From: JAGVPT01 sp964642725
GTDB lineage: Bacteria; Bacteroidota; Ignavibacteria; UBA10030; UBA8401
NCBI GenBank assembly: GCA_964642725.1
Contig: CAZXQG010000008.1
Span: 1 to 64,000, forward strand
Direction of reading: 5' to 3'
DNA length: 64,000 bases
In this document: in pieces, positions 35,290-43,127 of the stretch
Numbering within the stretch: position 1 is the stretch's first letter
Layout of the letters: every line of letters starts with the position of its first letter
Program-made: the position numbers and the translations under genes
The notes under the pieces: model-generated
Databases searched by the model: none
What the model was told of the DNA's origin: nothing
What the model saw: the letters and a program-made list of their open reading frames with translations, nothing else

Positions 35290-35685
35290 ATGGGTAAAAA
35301 AATGGATAAAGACACCAACGCAGTGAACTGGTTCGAGATCGCAGTCGCCGATATCACAAGAGCGGCAAAATTTTATGAAACGATCTTCGGGATTACATTA
35401 AAGTCGGGAGAATGGATGGGAATGAAGATGGCAATGTTTCCGACGGACGGGAGTAATGGAACTGTCGGGGGAGCGCTCGTGCAAGGCCAGATATATAAGC
35501 CGAGTGCAACGGGTGCGGTTGTGTATCTCAACGCAAACCCGGACATGCAGTTGGTTCTCGACCGTATTGAGAAGGCGGGGGGAAAAGTAGCGATGCCCAA
35601 AACGCTGATCGATAAACAAATCGGGTATATGGCATTCTTCATCGACACCGAAGGAAATAAGGTCGCTCTTCACTCCAACGGATAA
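35290..35685 (+). CDS. VOC-superfamily (glyoxalase/bleomycin-resistance-like) protein
   Basis: A 131-residue single-domain protein of two beta-alpha-beta-beta-beta modules (NWFEIAVADITRAAKFYETI near residues 13-32 and the second half near 70-128 ending FFIDTEGNKVALHSNG). The final Glu/His positions are compatible with a metal site. Proteins of this type range from glyoxalases to binding proteins, so no substrate is assigned. ATG 35290 is chosen because a strong Shine-Dalgarno GGAAGGAGG (35276-35284) precedes it; an in-frame extension to 35200 is unlikely. A perfect 11-bp-stem hairpin follows. Confidence 0.88.
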   Translation: MGKKMDKDTNAVNWFEIAVADITRAAKFYETIFGITLKSGEWMGMKMAMFPTDGSNGTVGGALVQGQIYKPSATGAVVYLNANPDMQLVLDRIEKAGGKVAMPKTLIDKQIGYMAFFIDTEGNKVALHSNG

Positions 35686-35688
35686 CCA

Positions 35689-35723
35689 AAGCCATCCGAT
35701 TGTTCGTAGCAGTCGGATGGCTT
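35689..35723 (+). terminator. Hairpin terminator after the VOC gene
   Basis: AAGCCATCCGA (35689-35699) and TCGGATGGCTT (35713-35723) form a perfect 11-bp stem with a 13-nt loop, 4 bp after the stop. There is no long T-tract, so it may be Rho-assisted or an RNA-stabilising hairpin. Confidence 0.6.
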
Positions 35724-35833
35724 CTATCTGCCCGCCTGCGTAACATTCGATTTGCATCTTGGGAAAAATTTGAAGAGTTTGAGAAAAATCATTACCCAAG
35801 ACCTTTCCCTTTCTTCTCTCATAGGCAGTTTGC

Positions 35834-37780
35834 ATGTCAACATCAACTCCTCCAGACGAAGAGACTCAAGAAAAACTCATCCTTCCGATTGTTTACTTTT
35901 TTGTAGGAACATTTGTTGTCCTGGATCTCCTGTCGGCGTTTGAGCCGACAGCCTGGAATTGGGGGTTTCACTTTCTCGCTTTTTATGGTATTGAGTTCCG
36001 TGTTGCCCTTTCGCTTGTCATGCTTATCATCACGATCCCGTCAGTTCAATTTTTTTTGATCGATATGATTCGATCGGTCGCCGGATCGGAGAATGAACGG
36101 CCGCCGGTGTTTCGGTGGACGCTTGGGATAGTCGCTGTAGCTGGGATCGCATTTGTCTTCGTCCATTTTCGCGTTTCCACATATTTTCTTGGAGACGGCT
36201 ACTTGCGACTGCGGAGCCTTAAAGCTCCAGAGAATATGGAGAATCTGAATCTGAACGGTTTTGCGCGGGAGCCGCTTGTCGGCGTTTTTGTATTTCAACT
36301 CTCCCGCCTTTTTGCCTTCCTGGAAAGTTCCACGCCCCCCGAAGACGCCTACCTGTGGCTGAGCGTGCTTTCAGGAGTTTTTTTCGCAGTCGTCGCATGG
36401 AAAGGAATTGGCCTTTTCACCGCCGATACAACAGACAGAATTTTGATTTTCTTCTTTCTGCTCGCTTCAGGCGTAAACCTCCTCTTTTTCGGTTACGCTG
36501 AAAATTTTGCACCAGGGTACGTCGGAATTTTTCTTTTCCTTCTTCTCGCCGTCGGTTTTCTGAAAGAAAAGGTTTCAATCTACTGGGCCTTAGCAGCATA
36601 CGGCCTGTTGTTGTCGATGAATTTTGGCGCGGCGGCGTTTCTCCCCGCGGTCGCATATCTTGTGTACGTCGGAGTCCGGCGCAATGGAATAGTAGAAACC
36701 GGTGTTGCGCTCATTCTTTCAGCAGTCGTTTTTATTGCCATGCTGTTTGTCTCGGGGTATTCTCTTTCGTCTTTCCAGCAAGTCTTTGGAGACGCAAACG
36801 TCAGTCTCCTTCCGCTCACAGGACCGGCCGCGAAACATCAGGCCTACAACATGTTCACGCTGAACCATGCAGCGGATGTAGCCAACCTTTTTCTTCTCTG
36901 CACTCCTGCTGCCGTTGCGCTTCTTACTGTCGCTATTGTCTCGGCGTTGAAAAAAAGAATCATCTTGGAAACATATCACTGGTTTCTTCTCTTCGCAATG
37001 GCTTGTGGTGTTGGCTTGATCATTGTATTAAATTGCACGTTAGGGATGAGCAGGGATTGGGACATTGCAGCGCCGTTCAGTGTGGGAATTCCTGTGGCTG
37101 CCGTTGCGCTCTGGATCGCTGTTGCCGGGGAAGGGGAAATCGGACAGCGCGTGATGTTGATTCTTGGCGTTGTAACGTTCATCCAAACCGGAGCGTGGGT
37201 TACTTTAAACGCAAACGAGCATCGTACTGTAGCCCGGTTTGAATTACTCGAGGAGAAAGAACTTTGGGGGGTTCAAGCCTGCCTCTATGCATACGAAGAG
37301 CTCGCGATCTATCACCGGGACCGGCGCGAGTTTGCCCAGACGGCTGCGTGCTATGAACGGTACATTGCGCTTGATTCGACAAACGACCGGATATGGTTCA
37401 ATTGTGCGAAGGCCGAACAGGCGGCGGGAAATTTTGACAGAGCGGTTGAGGTGTACAAAACGCTTGTACGCATAAGACCGGCAGATCCGGACATCCCCGC
37501 ATCGCTCGGCGTTCTTCTTGCACAATCAGGGCGTTTTGACGAAGCTCTCATCTATCTCCAGCAAGCCGAGGAATCGGCCCCTACGTCCCCGAAGATCAAG
37601 AACGACATCGGAGTTCTCTTTGCGAACCAAAAGAACTATTCGAAGGCCCTTCCGTATTTTCTCGAGGCGGTACGGCTTGACCCGAATTTTCAGGGAGGGT
37701 ATCTCAATACTGCGGAATGTTACGCAGCGCTCGGAGACAATGCGAAGGCGCAGCAGTACAGAGCGATGGGGAGAAAATAA
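35834..37780 (+). CDS. Polytopic membrane protein with C-terminal TPR repeats
   Basis: A 648-residue protein. Roughly 12 hydrophobic helices span residues 17-460, resembling glycosyltransferase-C/PMT-like or O-antigen-ligase-like membrane proteins, although I see no diagnostic catalytic motif. From about 485 to 645 come four tetratricopeptide units (for example FAQTAACYERYIALDSTNDRI and YSKALPYFLEAVRLDPN), which would mediate protein contacts. The function is unknown; a role in cell-surface polysaccharide or protein glycosylation is a guess from architecture. The next ORF starts 2 bp after its stop. Confidence 0.8.
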   Translation: MSTSTPPDEETQEKLILPIVYFFVGTFVVLDLLSAFEPTAWNWGFHFLAFYGIEFRVALSLVMLIITIPSVQFFLIDMIRSVAGSENERPPVFRWTLGIVAVAGIAFVFVHFRVSTYFLGDGYLRLRSLKAPENMENLNLNGFAREPLVGVFVFQLSRLFAFLESSTPPEDAYLWLSVLSGVFFAVVAWKGIGLFTADTTDRILIFFFLLASGVNLLFFGYAENFAPGYVGIFLFLLLAVGFLKEKVSIYWALAAYGLLLSMNFGAAAFLPAVAYLVYVGVRRNGIVETGVALILSAVVFIAMLFVSGYSLSSFQQVFGDANVSLLPLTGPAAKHQAYNMFTLNHAADVANLFLLCTPAAVALLTVAIVSALKKRIILETYHWFLLFAMACGVGLIIVLNCTLGMSRDWDIAAPFSVGIPVAAVALWIAVAGEGEIGQRVMLILGVVTFIQTGAWVTLNANEHRTVARFELLEEKELWGVQACLYAYEELAIYHRDRREFAQTAACYERYIALDSTNDRIWFNCAKAEQAAGNFDRAVEVYKTLVRIRPADPDIPASLGVLLAQSGRFDEALIYLQQAEESAPTSPKIKNDIGVLFANQKNYSKALPYFLEAVRLDPNFQGGYLNTAECYAALGDNAKAQQYRAMGRK

Positions 37781-37782
37781 CA

Positions 37783-38034
37783 ATGAACAATGAACAAAAT
37801 TCTGTTCTGTCTCAAAATAACATGAGCCATCACTTCCACGTGCCCACCCCTAAACGCAGCGAAGGGTCTACCAACAATGTACTTTTGGCTGCATTGCTTG
37901 ACAAAACAGAAGAGAACCGTTACTTTAATCGAAGTGATACCCCCGTTGTGTATTTACCTTGGAAACATCCTCCAGCGGAAATTAACAGAAGCGTTATAGC
38001 ATGCATGGACCACGGCACCACGAGAGCTGAATGA
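37783..38034 (+). CDS. Small hypothetical ORF before the carbonic-anhydrase-like gene
   Basis: An 83-residue ORF starting with MNNEQNSVLSQNN, 2 bp after the previous stop, whose TGA overlaps the next ATG (ATGA). I do not recognise it. Its end, VIACMDHGTTRAE, faintly echoes the CMDNR metal motif of the following gene, so it could be a remnant of a duplicated or frameshifted relative. Coding status is uncertain; the overlap and tight spacing are the main support. Confidence 0.4.
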   Translation: MNNEQNSVLSQNNMSHHFHVPTPKRSEGSTNNVLLAALLDKTEENRYFNRSDTPVVYLPWKHPPAEINRSVIACMDHGTTRAE

Positions 38035-38594
38035 ACAGATTACTACCAGTGACATCGAAGGAAGACATTCCTGTGCAATACCGGGAGACTCCAGTCGGAC
38101 TTCTGCTCGAATACCACAACCTCGGACGGAAGTTGGATTCGTACACCAACGCCAGCTTGCTGGTGGGGATGTGCATGGATAATCGGAAACATCTTCATAT
38201 TCCGGATAATTTCGCGTTCATCATTCGTACTGGGGGCGCGAATTTGAGGTACAGCGAATTCAAAGTTTCATACGCAATTGCTGTCGGCGGAGTCCGGTGC
38301 ATCGCGCTGATCGGACATACACAATGCGGCATGGTCAACTTGATTGCACGCAAAGAGCAATTTATTCAGGGCCTCGTCAAAGCGGCGGGCTGGCAGGAAC
38401 AAACGGCTGAGGAGCATTTCTTTCACTTCGCCCCCATGTTCGAGATAGGGAACGAGATTGATTTCATCCTGAGTGAGGCCAAACGGCTCCGCTTGCGCTA
38501 CCCGAAGATTATGATTGCTCCTCTGTTGTACCGGGTTGAAGATAATCGTCTTTATCTCATCCAAGAGAATGCGTTGAGTGAAAATACATTCTAA
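38031..38594 (+). CDS. Beta-carbonic-anhydrase-like protein
   Basis: A 187-residue protein of the beta-carbonic anhydrase fold, which interconverts CO2 and bicarbonate. The zinc ligands appear intact: Cys48 with the Asp50-Arg52 dyad in CMDNR, then His96 and Cys99 in GHTQCGM; RTGGANLR (66-73) matches the conserved loop. The C-terminal block HFAPMFEIGNEIDF is typical of a divergent branch often annotated only as carbonic anhydrase. Activity is inferred. It overlaps the small ORF upstream by four bases. A MITE-like element starts 2 bp after its stop. Confidence 0.82.
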   Translation: MNRLLPVTSKEDIPVQYRETPVGLLLEYHNLGRKLDSYTNASLLVGMCMDNRKHLHIPDNFAFIIRTGGANLRYSEFKVSYAIAVGGVRCIALIGHTQCGMVNLIARKEQFIQGLVKAAGWQEQTAEEHFFHFAPMFEIGNEIDFILSEAKRLRLRYPKIMIAPLLYRVEDNRLYLIQENALSENTF

Positions 38595-38596
38595 CT

Positions 38597-38695
38597 GGAG
38601 GCTATCTCAAAAACTCCTAAAAATGTCATTCGCTATGCTCAGCATGATATTTACAAGTGCATTCTGCATCGAAAACCATTTTCGAGTTAGCTTCT
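38597..38695. mobile_element. MITE-like element, short copy (TCTCAAAAA ends)
   Basis: A 99-bp relative of 19500-19735. Its left end is GGCTATCTCAAAAACTCC and its right end TTTTCGAGTTAGCTTCT. Most of its length aligns to the two outer parts of the long copy and the roughly 137-bp middle is absent. It sits between the carbonic-anhydrase-like gene and the lipocalin gene, and an ORF extending the lipocalin upstream through it is probably not used. Confidence 0.65.
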
Positions 38696-38748
38696 ACTTT
38701 TATCCTTTGCAATTTCCCCTTTTGAATGCCAAGAACTGGAGCAAACAC

Positions 38749-39297
38749 ATGAATATTATCGTAGCGCTTTTCGCAGTGCCCGTTGCCGTGAGCATCGCTC
38801 AGGAACAATCGCCACAACCGCTCGAAGTAGTCCCTGTTGTGGATCTCAATAAGTACGCTGGAGTATGGTACGAGATCGCCCGGCTGCCAAACTGGTTCCA
38901 GAAACAATGCACCGGCGATGTGACGGCGACGTATACATTACTCGACAATGGAAGAATTAAAGTTGTCAACCGCTGTCGAAAAGAAAACGGTGAGATCGAT
39001 GAAGCAGAAGGGGAGGCAAAGCTTTCCGGCGATGATGCGCCAAATACGAAACTGAAAGTCCGGTTCGCCCCCTCGATTCTCTCATTTCTTCCTTTTGTGT
39101 GGGGGGATTATTGGATTATTGCCCTTGCACCCGACTACAGCTATGCCGTCATTGGTGAACCCTCCCGCAAATATCTGTGGGTTCTTTCCAGGACCCCGGT
39201 CATGGATGAATTGACACTCAATACGATCCTTGATCAGATAAAGGCAAAAGGCTACGATCTCACCAGTCTGGTTCGAACGAGTCAATCCGGTAAGTAA
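38749..39297 (+). CDS. Blc-like bacterial lipocalin
   Basis: A 182-residue exported lipocalin that probably carries lipids or other hydrophobic ligands at the outer membrane. A signal peptide (MNIIVALFAVPVAVSIAQ) is followed by the first lipocalin motif NKYAGVWYEIARLPNWFQ near residues 29-46, the second block GDYWIIALAPDYSYAVIG near 119-136 and WVLSRTP near 144-150, then a C-terminal helix. Unlike E. coli Blc there is no lipobox Cys, so it is likely soluble periplasmic. ATG 38749 is preferred because it opens the signal peptide; an in-frame start at 38578 would read through the repeat element. Confidence 0.9.
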   Translation: MNIIVALFAVPVAVSIAQEQSPQPLEVVPVVDLNKYAGVWYEIARLPNWFQKQCTGDVTATYTLLDNGRIKVVNRCRKENGEIDEAEGEAKLSGDDAPNTKLKVRFAPSILSFLPFVWGDYWIIALAPDYSYAVIGEPSRKYLWVLSRTPVMDELTLNTILDQIKAKGYDLTSLVRTSQSGK

Positions 39298-39347
39298 GGG
39301 CAGATCACAAAACAACCGCCTGCAGGTAATTAAGCAAAAGCGTTGCT

Positions 39348-40013
39348 ATGTCGACAAATCGAGAAAAAAGTCTGATCATTTCATATTTAACGATGCGAAG
39401 ACTAATAGGTATTCTGGGAATATCGCTCCCTCTTATTATTGTCATCGGAGGGTTTACACAAAGTGAACCCGGCATGCAAGGATCAATAAGCGGTTACTAC
39501 TATACAAACATGCGTGATTTTTTGGTTGGAATGCTGAGTGGGGTTGCGTTGTTCCTGATATCGTACAGAGGCTATGAAGAAATTGACAGCATTGTCGCCA
39601 AGATGAGCGGCATCTTTGCGTTGGGAATGATTTTCTTCCCTACGGCAATGTACTCCGGCAAGGCTGTGAGAGTCGGAATGTTTCTCATCGATGATAGCAT
39701 TTCCGCGAATATCCATTTGATGTTCAGCACATTGTTTTTTCTCGCGTTGTCGTTCAATTCACTTTTCCTCTTCACGAAACGCCATCCGGGTGTGATGGGG
39801 AAAGAAAAAAAACGAAGGAATATAATTTACCGCAGTTGCGGAATCGTCATGGTCCTTGCAATAGTGTGTATAACGATATATACATTTTTTTTGCGCGGGA
39901 CTTCTCTTGCTGCAATGAACCCCGTGTTGATACTTGAATCTGTTGCATTATTTGCATTTGGAATTTCATGGTTAGTGAAAGGACATACCTTGTTCAGAGA
40001 TAAAAAGAGTTAA
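39348..40013 (+). CDS. Six-helix membrane protein, unknown function
   Basis: A 221-residue protein with about six transmembrane helices (near residues 18-36, 59-77, 88-105, 121-142, 164-183 and 193-211). The loop GMQGSISGYYYTNMRD near 42-57 is highly distinctive and recurs, as I recall, in an uncharacterised Bacteroidota family, but I cannot assign a function. It lies between lipocalin and DinB-like genes, 5 bp ahead of the latter, which suggests co-transcription. Confidence 0.75.
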   Translation: MSTNREKSLIISYLTMRRLIGILGISLPLIIVIGGFTQSEPGMQGSISGYYYTNMRDFLVGMLSGVALFLISYRGYEEIDSIVAKMSGIFALGMIFFPTAMYSGKAVRVGMFLIDDSISANIHLMFSTLFFLALSFNSLFLFTKRHPGVMGKEKKRRNIIYRSCGIVMVLAIVCITIYTFFLRGTSLAAMNPVLILESVALFAFGISWLVKGHTLFRDKKS

Positions 40014-40018
40014 AGTGT

Positions 40019-40531
40019 ATGGACACGAAAGACGTTATCAAATCTCAGTATTATGCATCGCTCGAGATGCTGCGAAGTGCGATCACCCAATGTCCTTCTT
40101 CTTTCTGGAACAGCGAAGACTTCAAGAACAGGTTCTGGCACATTTCATACCATGTTCTCTTCTATACGCACCTGTATTTGCAGGAAACGGAGAAGCAATT
40201 CGTTCCATGGAAGAAGCACCGGGAACATCACCAATTTCTCGGTAACCTTCCCTGGCCACCTCATACAAAACCTGAGATCGGAAAACCGTACAGCAAGGAA
40301 GAAATTCTTGAATACTTTAGAGTATGCCAGCGACAAGTCGAGGAGAGAGTCTCGTCTTTGGACTTGAACGCTGAATCGGGATTTTATTGGCTGCCGTTCA
40401 AGAAGATAGAACTCCAATTCTACAACATCCGCCACGTCCAGCATCATGCGGGAGCGCTCATCGACCGGTTGCGGACGAAAGAAAACATCGGAGTCGACTG
40501 GGTTGCGATGAAAACGGGCTCCCCGGTCTAA
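40019..40531 (+). CDS. DinB-like four-helix-bundle protein
   Basis: A 170-residue protein of the DinB/YfiT-like superfamily: a four-helix bundle with a predicted triad of metal-binding histidines, here probably HISYHVLFY near residues 41-49 and RHVQHHAG near 139-146. The family includes thiol-dependent S-transferases and uncharacterised stress proteins. The exact activity is unknown. It starts 5 bp after the upstream membrane-protein gene. Confidence 0.8.
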   Translation: MDTKDVIKSQYYASLEMLRSAITQCPSSFWNSEDFKNRFWHISYHVLFYTHLYLQETEKQFVPWKKHREHHQFLGNLPWPPHTKPEIGKPYSKEEILEYFRVCQRQVEERVSSLDLNAESGFYWLPFKKIELQFYNIRHVQHHAGALIDRLRTKENIGVDWVAMKTGSPV

Positions 40532-41046
40532 CACAAGCTCGATCAACGTGCGGCAAGAATCGCCCAAGCTTGTTTCCTGAATTGAGACTTCTGAATAATC
40601 AGGAAAGCTTGCCTCGCGAAAATCCCGAAGGGATTCGCGTGATACTATTTTTCAGATGTTTCTAATTGCAATTCTCATCCGCAAAACAGGGAAATCACCC
40701 AAAAAATCCTCAAGATTCTCGTTAACCCGCATCTTGGCATTCCGAAAAAAATGTTACGCGAATTATTCAGGAAACCCGGCAGAACGAAAGGCGATTTCCC
40801 CGCCGTGTGAATAGTAATCGGAAACAAATTTAACCAAACCCTCGTAAGGTACGTAAGGAGCATGAACACGATATCGCAACACTCCAATGCGACGAAACGC
40901 TTGGAACCGATCGTTCATTGCTTTTTGAGGAAGCGATTATTAAGTTTCGTGAGTTTGTTTCGCGGCATAACGGACCGGACTTCACACGTGCCGGGGATTC
41001 TATCGTCTCTTTGAACACTCACAACATTCACTGAAAGGAAGTATTT
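40532..41046. other. Spacer with inverted repeats and possible decayed coding sequence
   Basis: No full gene. GTTTCCTGAAT (40572-40582) is exactly inverted at ATTCAGGAAAC (40765-40775); between them are an AAGCTT-bounded inverted pair and a strong hairpin (CGCGAAAATCCC/GGGATTCGCG near 40615-40640). Two stretches read like protein without a proper start: NREITQKILKILVNPHLG (about 40687-40740) and LLFEEAIIKFREFVSRHNG (about 40918-40975). They may be gene remnants. Function not assignable. Confidence 0.45.
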
Positions 41047-41385
41047 ATGGATCCGCAGAAAGTTGATATGTTTTTCATGATGTCTTCCAAGTATTTTGAA
41101 GGATACCAGCTCACGGCTCTCCGTGAAAAATTATTGAAGCTCGATGATTCAAAGCTCATTCAAGTCCAGGGTGTGAACCTCAAGGATCCGACCACGATGC
41201 TTATCGTTTCGCTCGTAGGCGGACATTTCGGCATTGATCGGTTTATGCTCGGCGAGGTCGGCCTCGGAATCGCAAAGCTATTGACCTGCGGCGGGCTCGG
41301 TATCTGGACAATCGTCGATTGGTTCCTGATTCTTGGTAAAACGCGCGAATATAATTTACACCAAGTCCTACAAGTACTGTTCTAG
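41047..41385 (+). CDS. TM2 domain protein
   Basis: A 112-residue membrane protein. The C-terminal TM2 domain (about residues 50-98) has two helices with the signature GGHFGIDRFMLGEVGLGIAK and LTCGGLGIWTIVDWF; the N-terminal 45 residues are a soluble helical region. TM2 proteins are small and their role in bacteria is unclear. It opens a tight group of four membrane-protein genes (41047-43053) and follows ATG with AAAGGAAG 4-11 bp upstream. Confidence 0.88.
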   Translation: MDPQKVDMFFMMSSKYFEGYQLTALREKLLKLDDSKLIQVQGVNLKDPTTMLIVSLVGGHFGIDRFMLGEVGLGIAKLLTCGGLGIWTIVDWFLILGKTREYNLHQVLQVLF

Positions 41386-41392
41386 ATTTCGT

Positions 41393-41806
41393 ATGACCGG
41401 AAGAAAAGTTTACACTGTCCTGACAGGTCTGGTGCTGGTTGGCTACGCCTGGATCGGGTTGAATTTTATTGACGGCTCGGCTCATTCCGCCGTCCCATCG
41501 GTCTGTCTGTTTAAAGAGGCCACCGGCCTTCCGTGCCCGTCGTGCGGCACGACCCGATCGCTGCTGTTGCTCATGAACGGACAGTTCCGCGAATCGTTGA
41601 TGTTGAACCCCTTCGGCATGATGCTTGCCTTTGCACTCGTTGTTATTCCGTTGTGGATTGTCATTGATGCTTTCAAACACAGCGACAGTTTCTACCGCCG
41701 GTATACGCAAATGGAACATCTCCTTGCGCACAATAAACTGCTCGCCGCATGTGCCGCTGCAATCGTCGCGCTCAACTGGTTTTGGAATATTACGAAAGGG
41801 TTGTAG
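41393..41806 (+). CDS. DUF2752 membrane protein
   Basis: A 137-residue protein with three hydrophobic segments (about residues 8-25, 78-98 and 113-131). The family motif LPCPSCGTTRSLLLLMNG near 46-63 contains the CPxCGxTR core of DUF2752, with two Cys that could bind metal or form a disulfide. DUF2752 is often paired with TM2 and DUF4870-type genes, exactly as here. ATG 41393 is 7 bp after the TM2 stop. Confidence 0.88.
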   Translation: MTGRKVYTVLTGLVLVGYAWIGLNFIDGSAHSAVPSVCLFKEATGLPCPSCGTTRSLLLLMNGQFRESLMLNPFGMMLAFALVVIPLWIVIDAFKHSDSFYRRYTQMEHLLAHNKLLAACAAAIVALNWFWNITKGL

Positions 41807-41807
41807 C

Positions 41808-42236
41808 GTGCCGCTCCGGGAATTTTCCTACACACCCGACGAATACGAAACCGAAAAAGCTTCGAACAGTTATTTGATGTCGCTCGTCGTGATTATGGTC
41901 GGACTTCCTTTGCCGATCGTCAACGTCATCGCGTCGGCAATATTCTTTTTGTCGAACAGGAAGTCGGCCCGCTTCGTCCGCTGGCATTGCACGCAGACGC
42001 TGCTGGCGCAGGGATTTACTTTGCCGGTCAACGCTGCGGGCTTGTACTGGACGCTCGGAATTATCTTCGACCGCACGGCAGTTTCAAACAACTATATTGC
42101 GTACATCCTCACCATCATACTGTTTAACCTCGTCGAGTTCATTGCAACAATCTATGCAGCCGTTCAGACGCGGAAAGGGAAACATATCGTCTGGTGGTTC
42201 TTCGGCCCGCTGACGGAAACGTTGGTGAAAACATAG
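41808..42236 (+). CDS. DUF4870-like small membrane protein
   Basis: A 142-residue protein with three to four helices (about residues 24-48, 62-82, 94-118). FVRWHCTQTLLAQ near 53-65 matches the RWHALQ-type core seen in DUF4870 and related proteins. GTG 41808 starts 1 bp after the DUF2752 stop; an in-frame upstream extension would overlap DUF2752 and is rejected. Function unknown; context suggests a shared envelope module. Confidence 0.78.
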   Translation: MPLREFSYTPDEYETEKASNSYLMSLVVIMVGLPLPIVNVIASAIFFLSNRKSARFVRWHCTQTLLAQGFTLPVNAAGLYWTLGIIFDRTAVSNNYIAYILTIILFNLVEFIATIYAAVQTRKGKHIVWWFFGPLTETLVKT

Positions 42237-42237
42237 C

Positions 42238-43053
42238 ATGGCGAAGATCATCCTTCACTTCATTGTTCTCGCCGTTCTGTTTTTCGGCACCTGGTTGCTT
42301 CTCGGCAGCATCGACTATCTCAAATATTTTCGGGTTGAGGAACTGACAAAGGAAGCCGAGCATAACCTGCAAGAATTGATTCTCAATGAGCTGCAAAAAG
42401 GGGGCGGCGAACTTGATTCGGATACCGTGTATTCATTCGTCAACGGCATCAAGAAGAGGCTCTGCACAGCAAACGGCATCGAAGATTCTTCAATTACCCT
42501 CCACATTCTTGTCCGAAACGAGGTCAACGCAATTGCGCTCCCGGACCGGCACCTTATTGTATACACAGGTATGATACGCTATTGTAAATCGCCCGAAGAA
42601 TTGAGCGGCGTGATCGCGCACGAGATCGGCCATATCGAGCATGGGCACATCATGAAACGGCTCAGGAAAGAAGTCGGGCTTTCGATGCTGGCGGCACTTG
42701 CCGGCGGAGAGGCAAACGGAGAAATCGCGCGGGAAACGGCGAGGCTGCTCTCTTCAACAGCCTTTGACAGGAAGCTGGAGAGCGAGGCAGATGCTTCTGC
42801 CGTGCACATGATGGCAAAAGCTGGGATTGACCCCGAAGCGTTTGCCGACGTAATTTTTCGTCTATCGCAGGAAAAGAACGACGTTCCAAAACACTTCGAA
42901 TGGATCAACACGCATCCTAATTCTCACGACCGGTGCGCTGAAATCCTTCGGCTTCGAAGAGAAGAGGCGTACATAAATAGACCGATTGCCGACAGCGCCG
43001 CGTGGGCGAACTATAAAAAGATAGTACGCGGGATCCCGGTATCTTTAAAATAA
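42238..43053 (+). CDS. M48-family membrane metallopeptidase
   Basis: A 271-residue zinc protease with an N-terminal membrane anchor (about residues 5-25). The catalytic HEIGH is at 128-132 and the third ligand lies in the downstream helix KLESEADASAVHMM near 179-192; a PHFEWINTHPNSHDR-like block near 217-231 resembles the C-terminal lid of BepA/LoiP proteases. These act in outer-membrane protein quality control, so a periplasmic role is likely. It is the last gene of the TM2-DUF2752-DUF4870-like group, 1 bp after the previous stop. Confidence 0.88.
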   Translation: MAKIILHFIVLAVLFFGTWLLLGSIDYLKYFRVEELTKEAEHNLQELILNELQKGGGELDSDTVYSFVNGIKKRLCTANGIEDSSITLHILVRNEVNAIALPDRHLIVYTGMIRYCKSPEELSGVIAHEIGHIEHGHIMKRLRKEVGLSMLAALAGGEANGEIARETARLLSSTAFDRKLESEADASAVHMMAKAGIDPEAFADVIFRLSQEKNDVPKHFEWINTHPNSHDRCAEILRLRREEAYINRPIADSAAWANYKKIVRGIPVSLK

Positions 43054-43127
43054 CAGTTCCCTCACGGTTTCTTTATTGCCTCTCTCACTCCTTTTCAATA
43101 TCTTCATAGCAGTCCAATTCTCACTTC

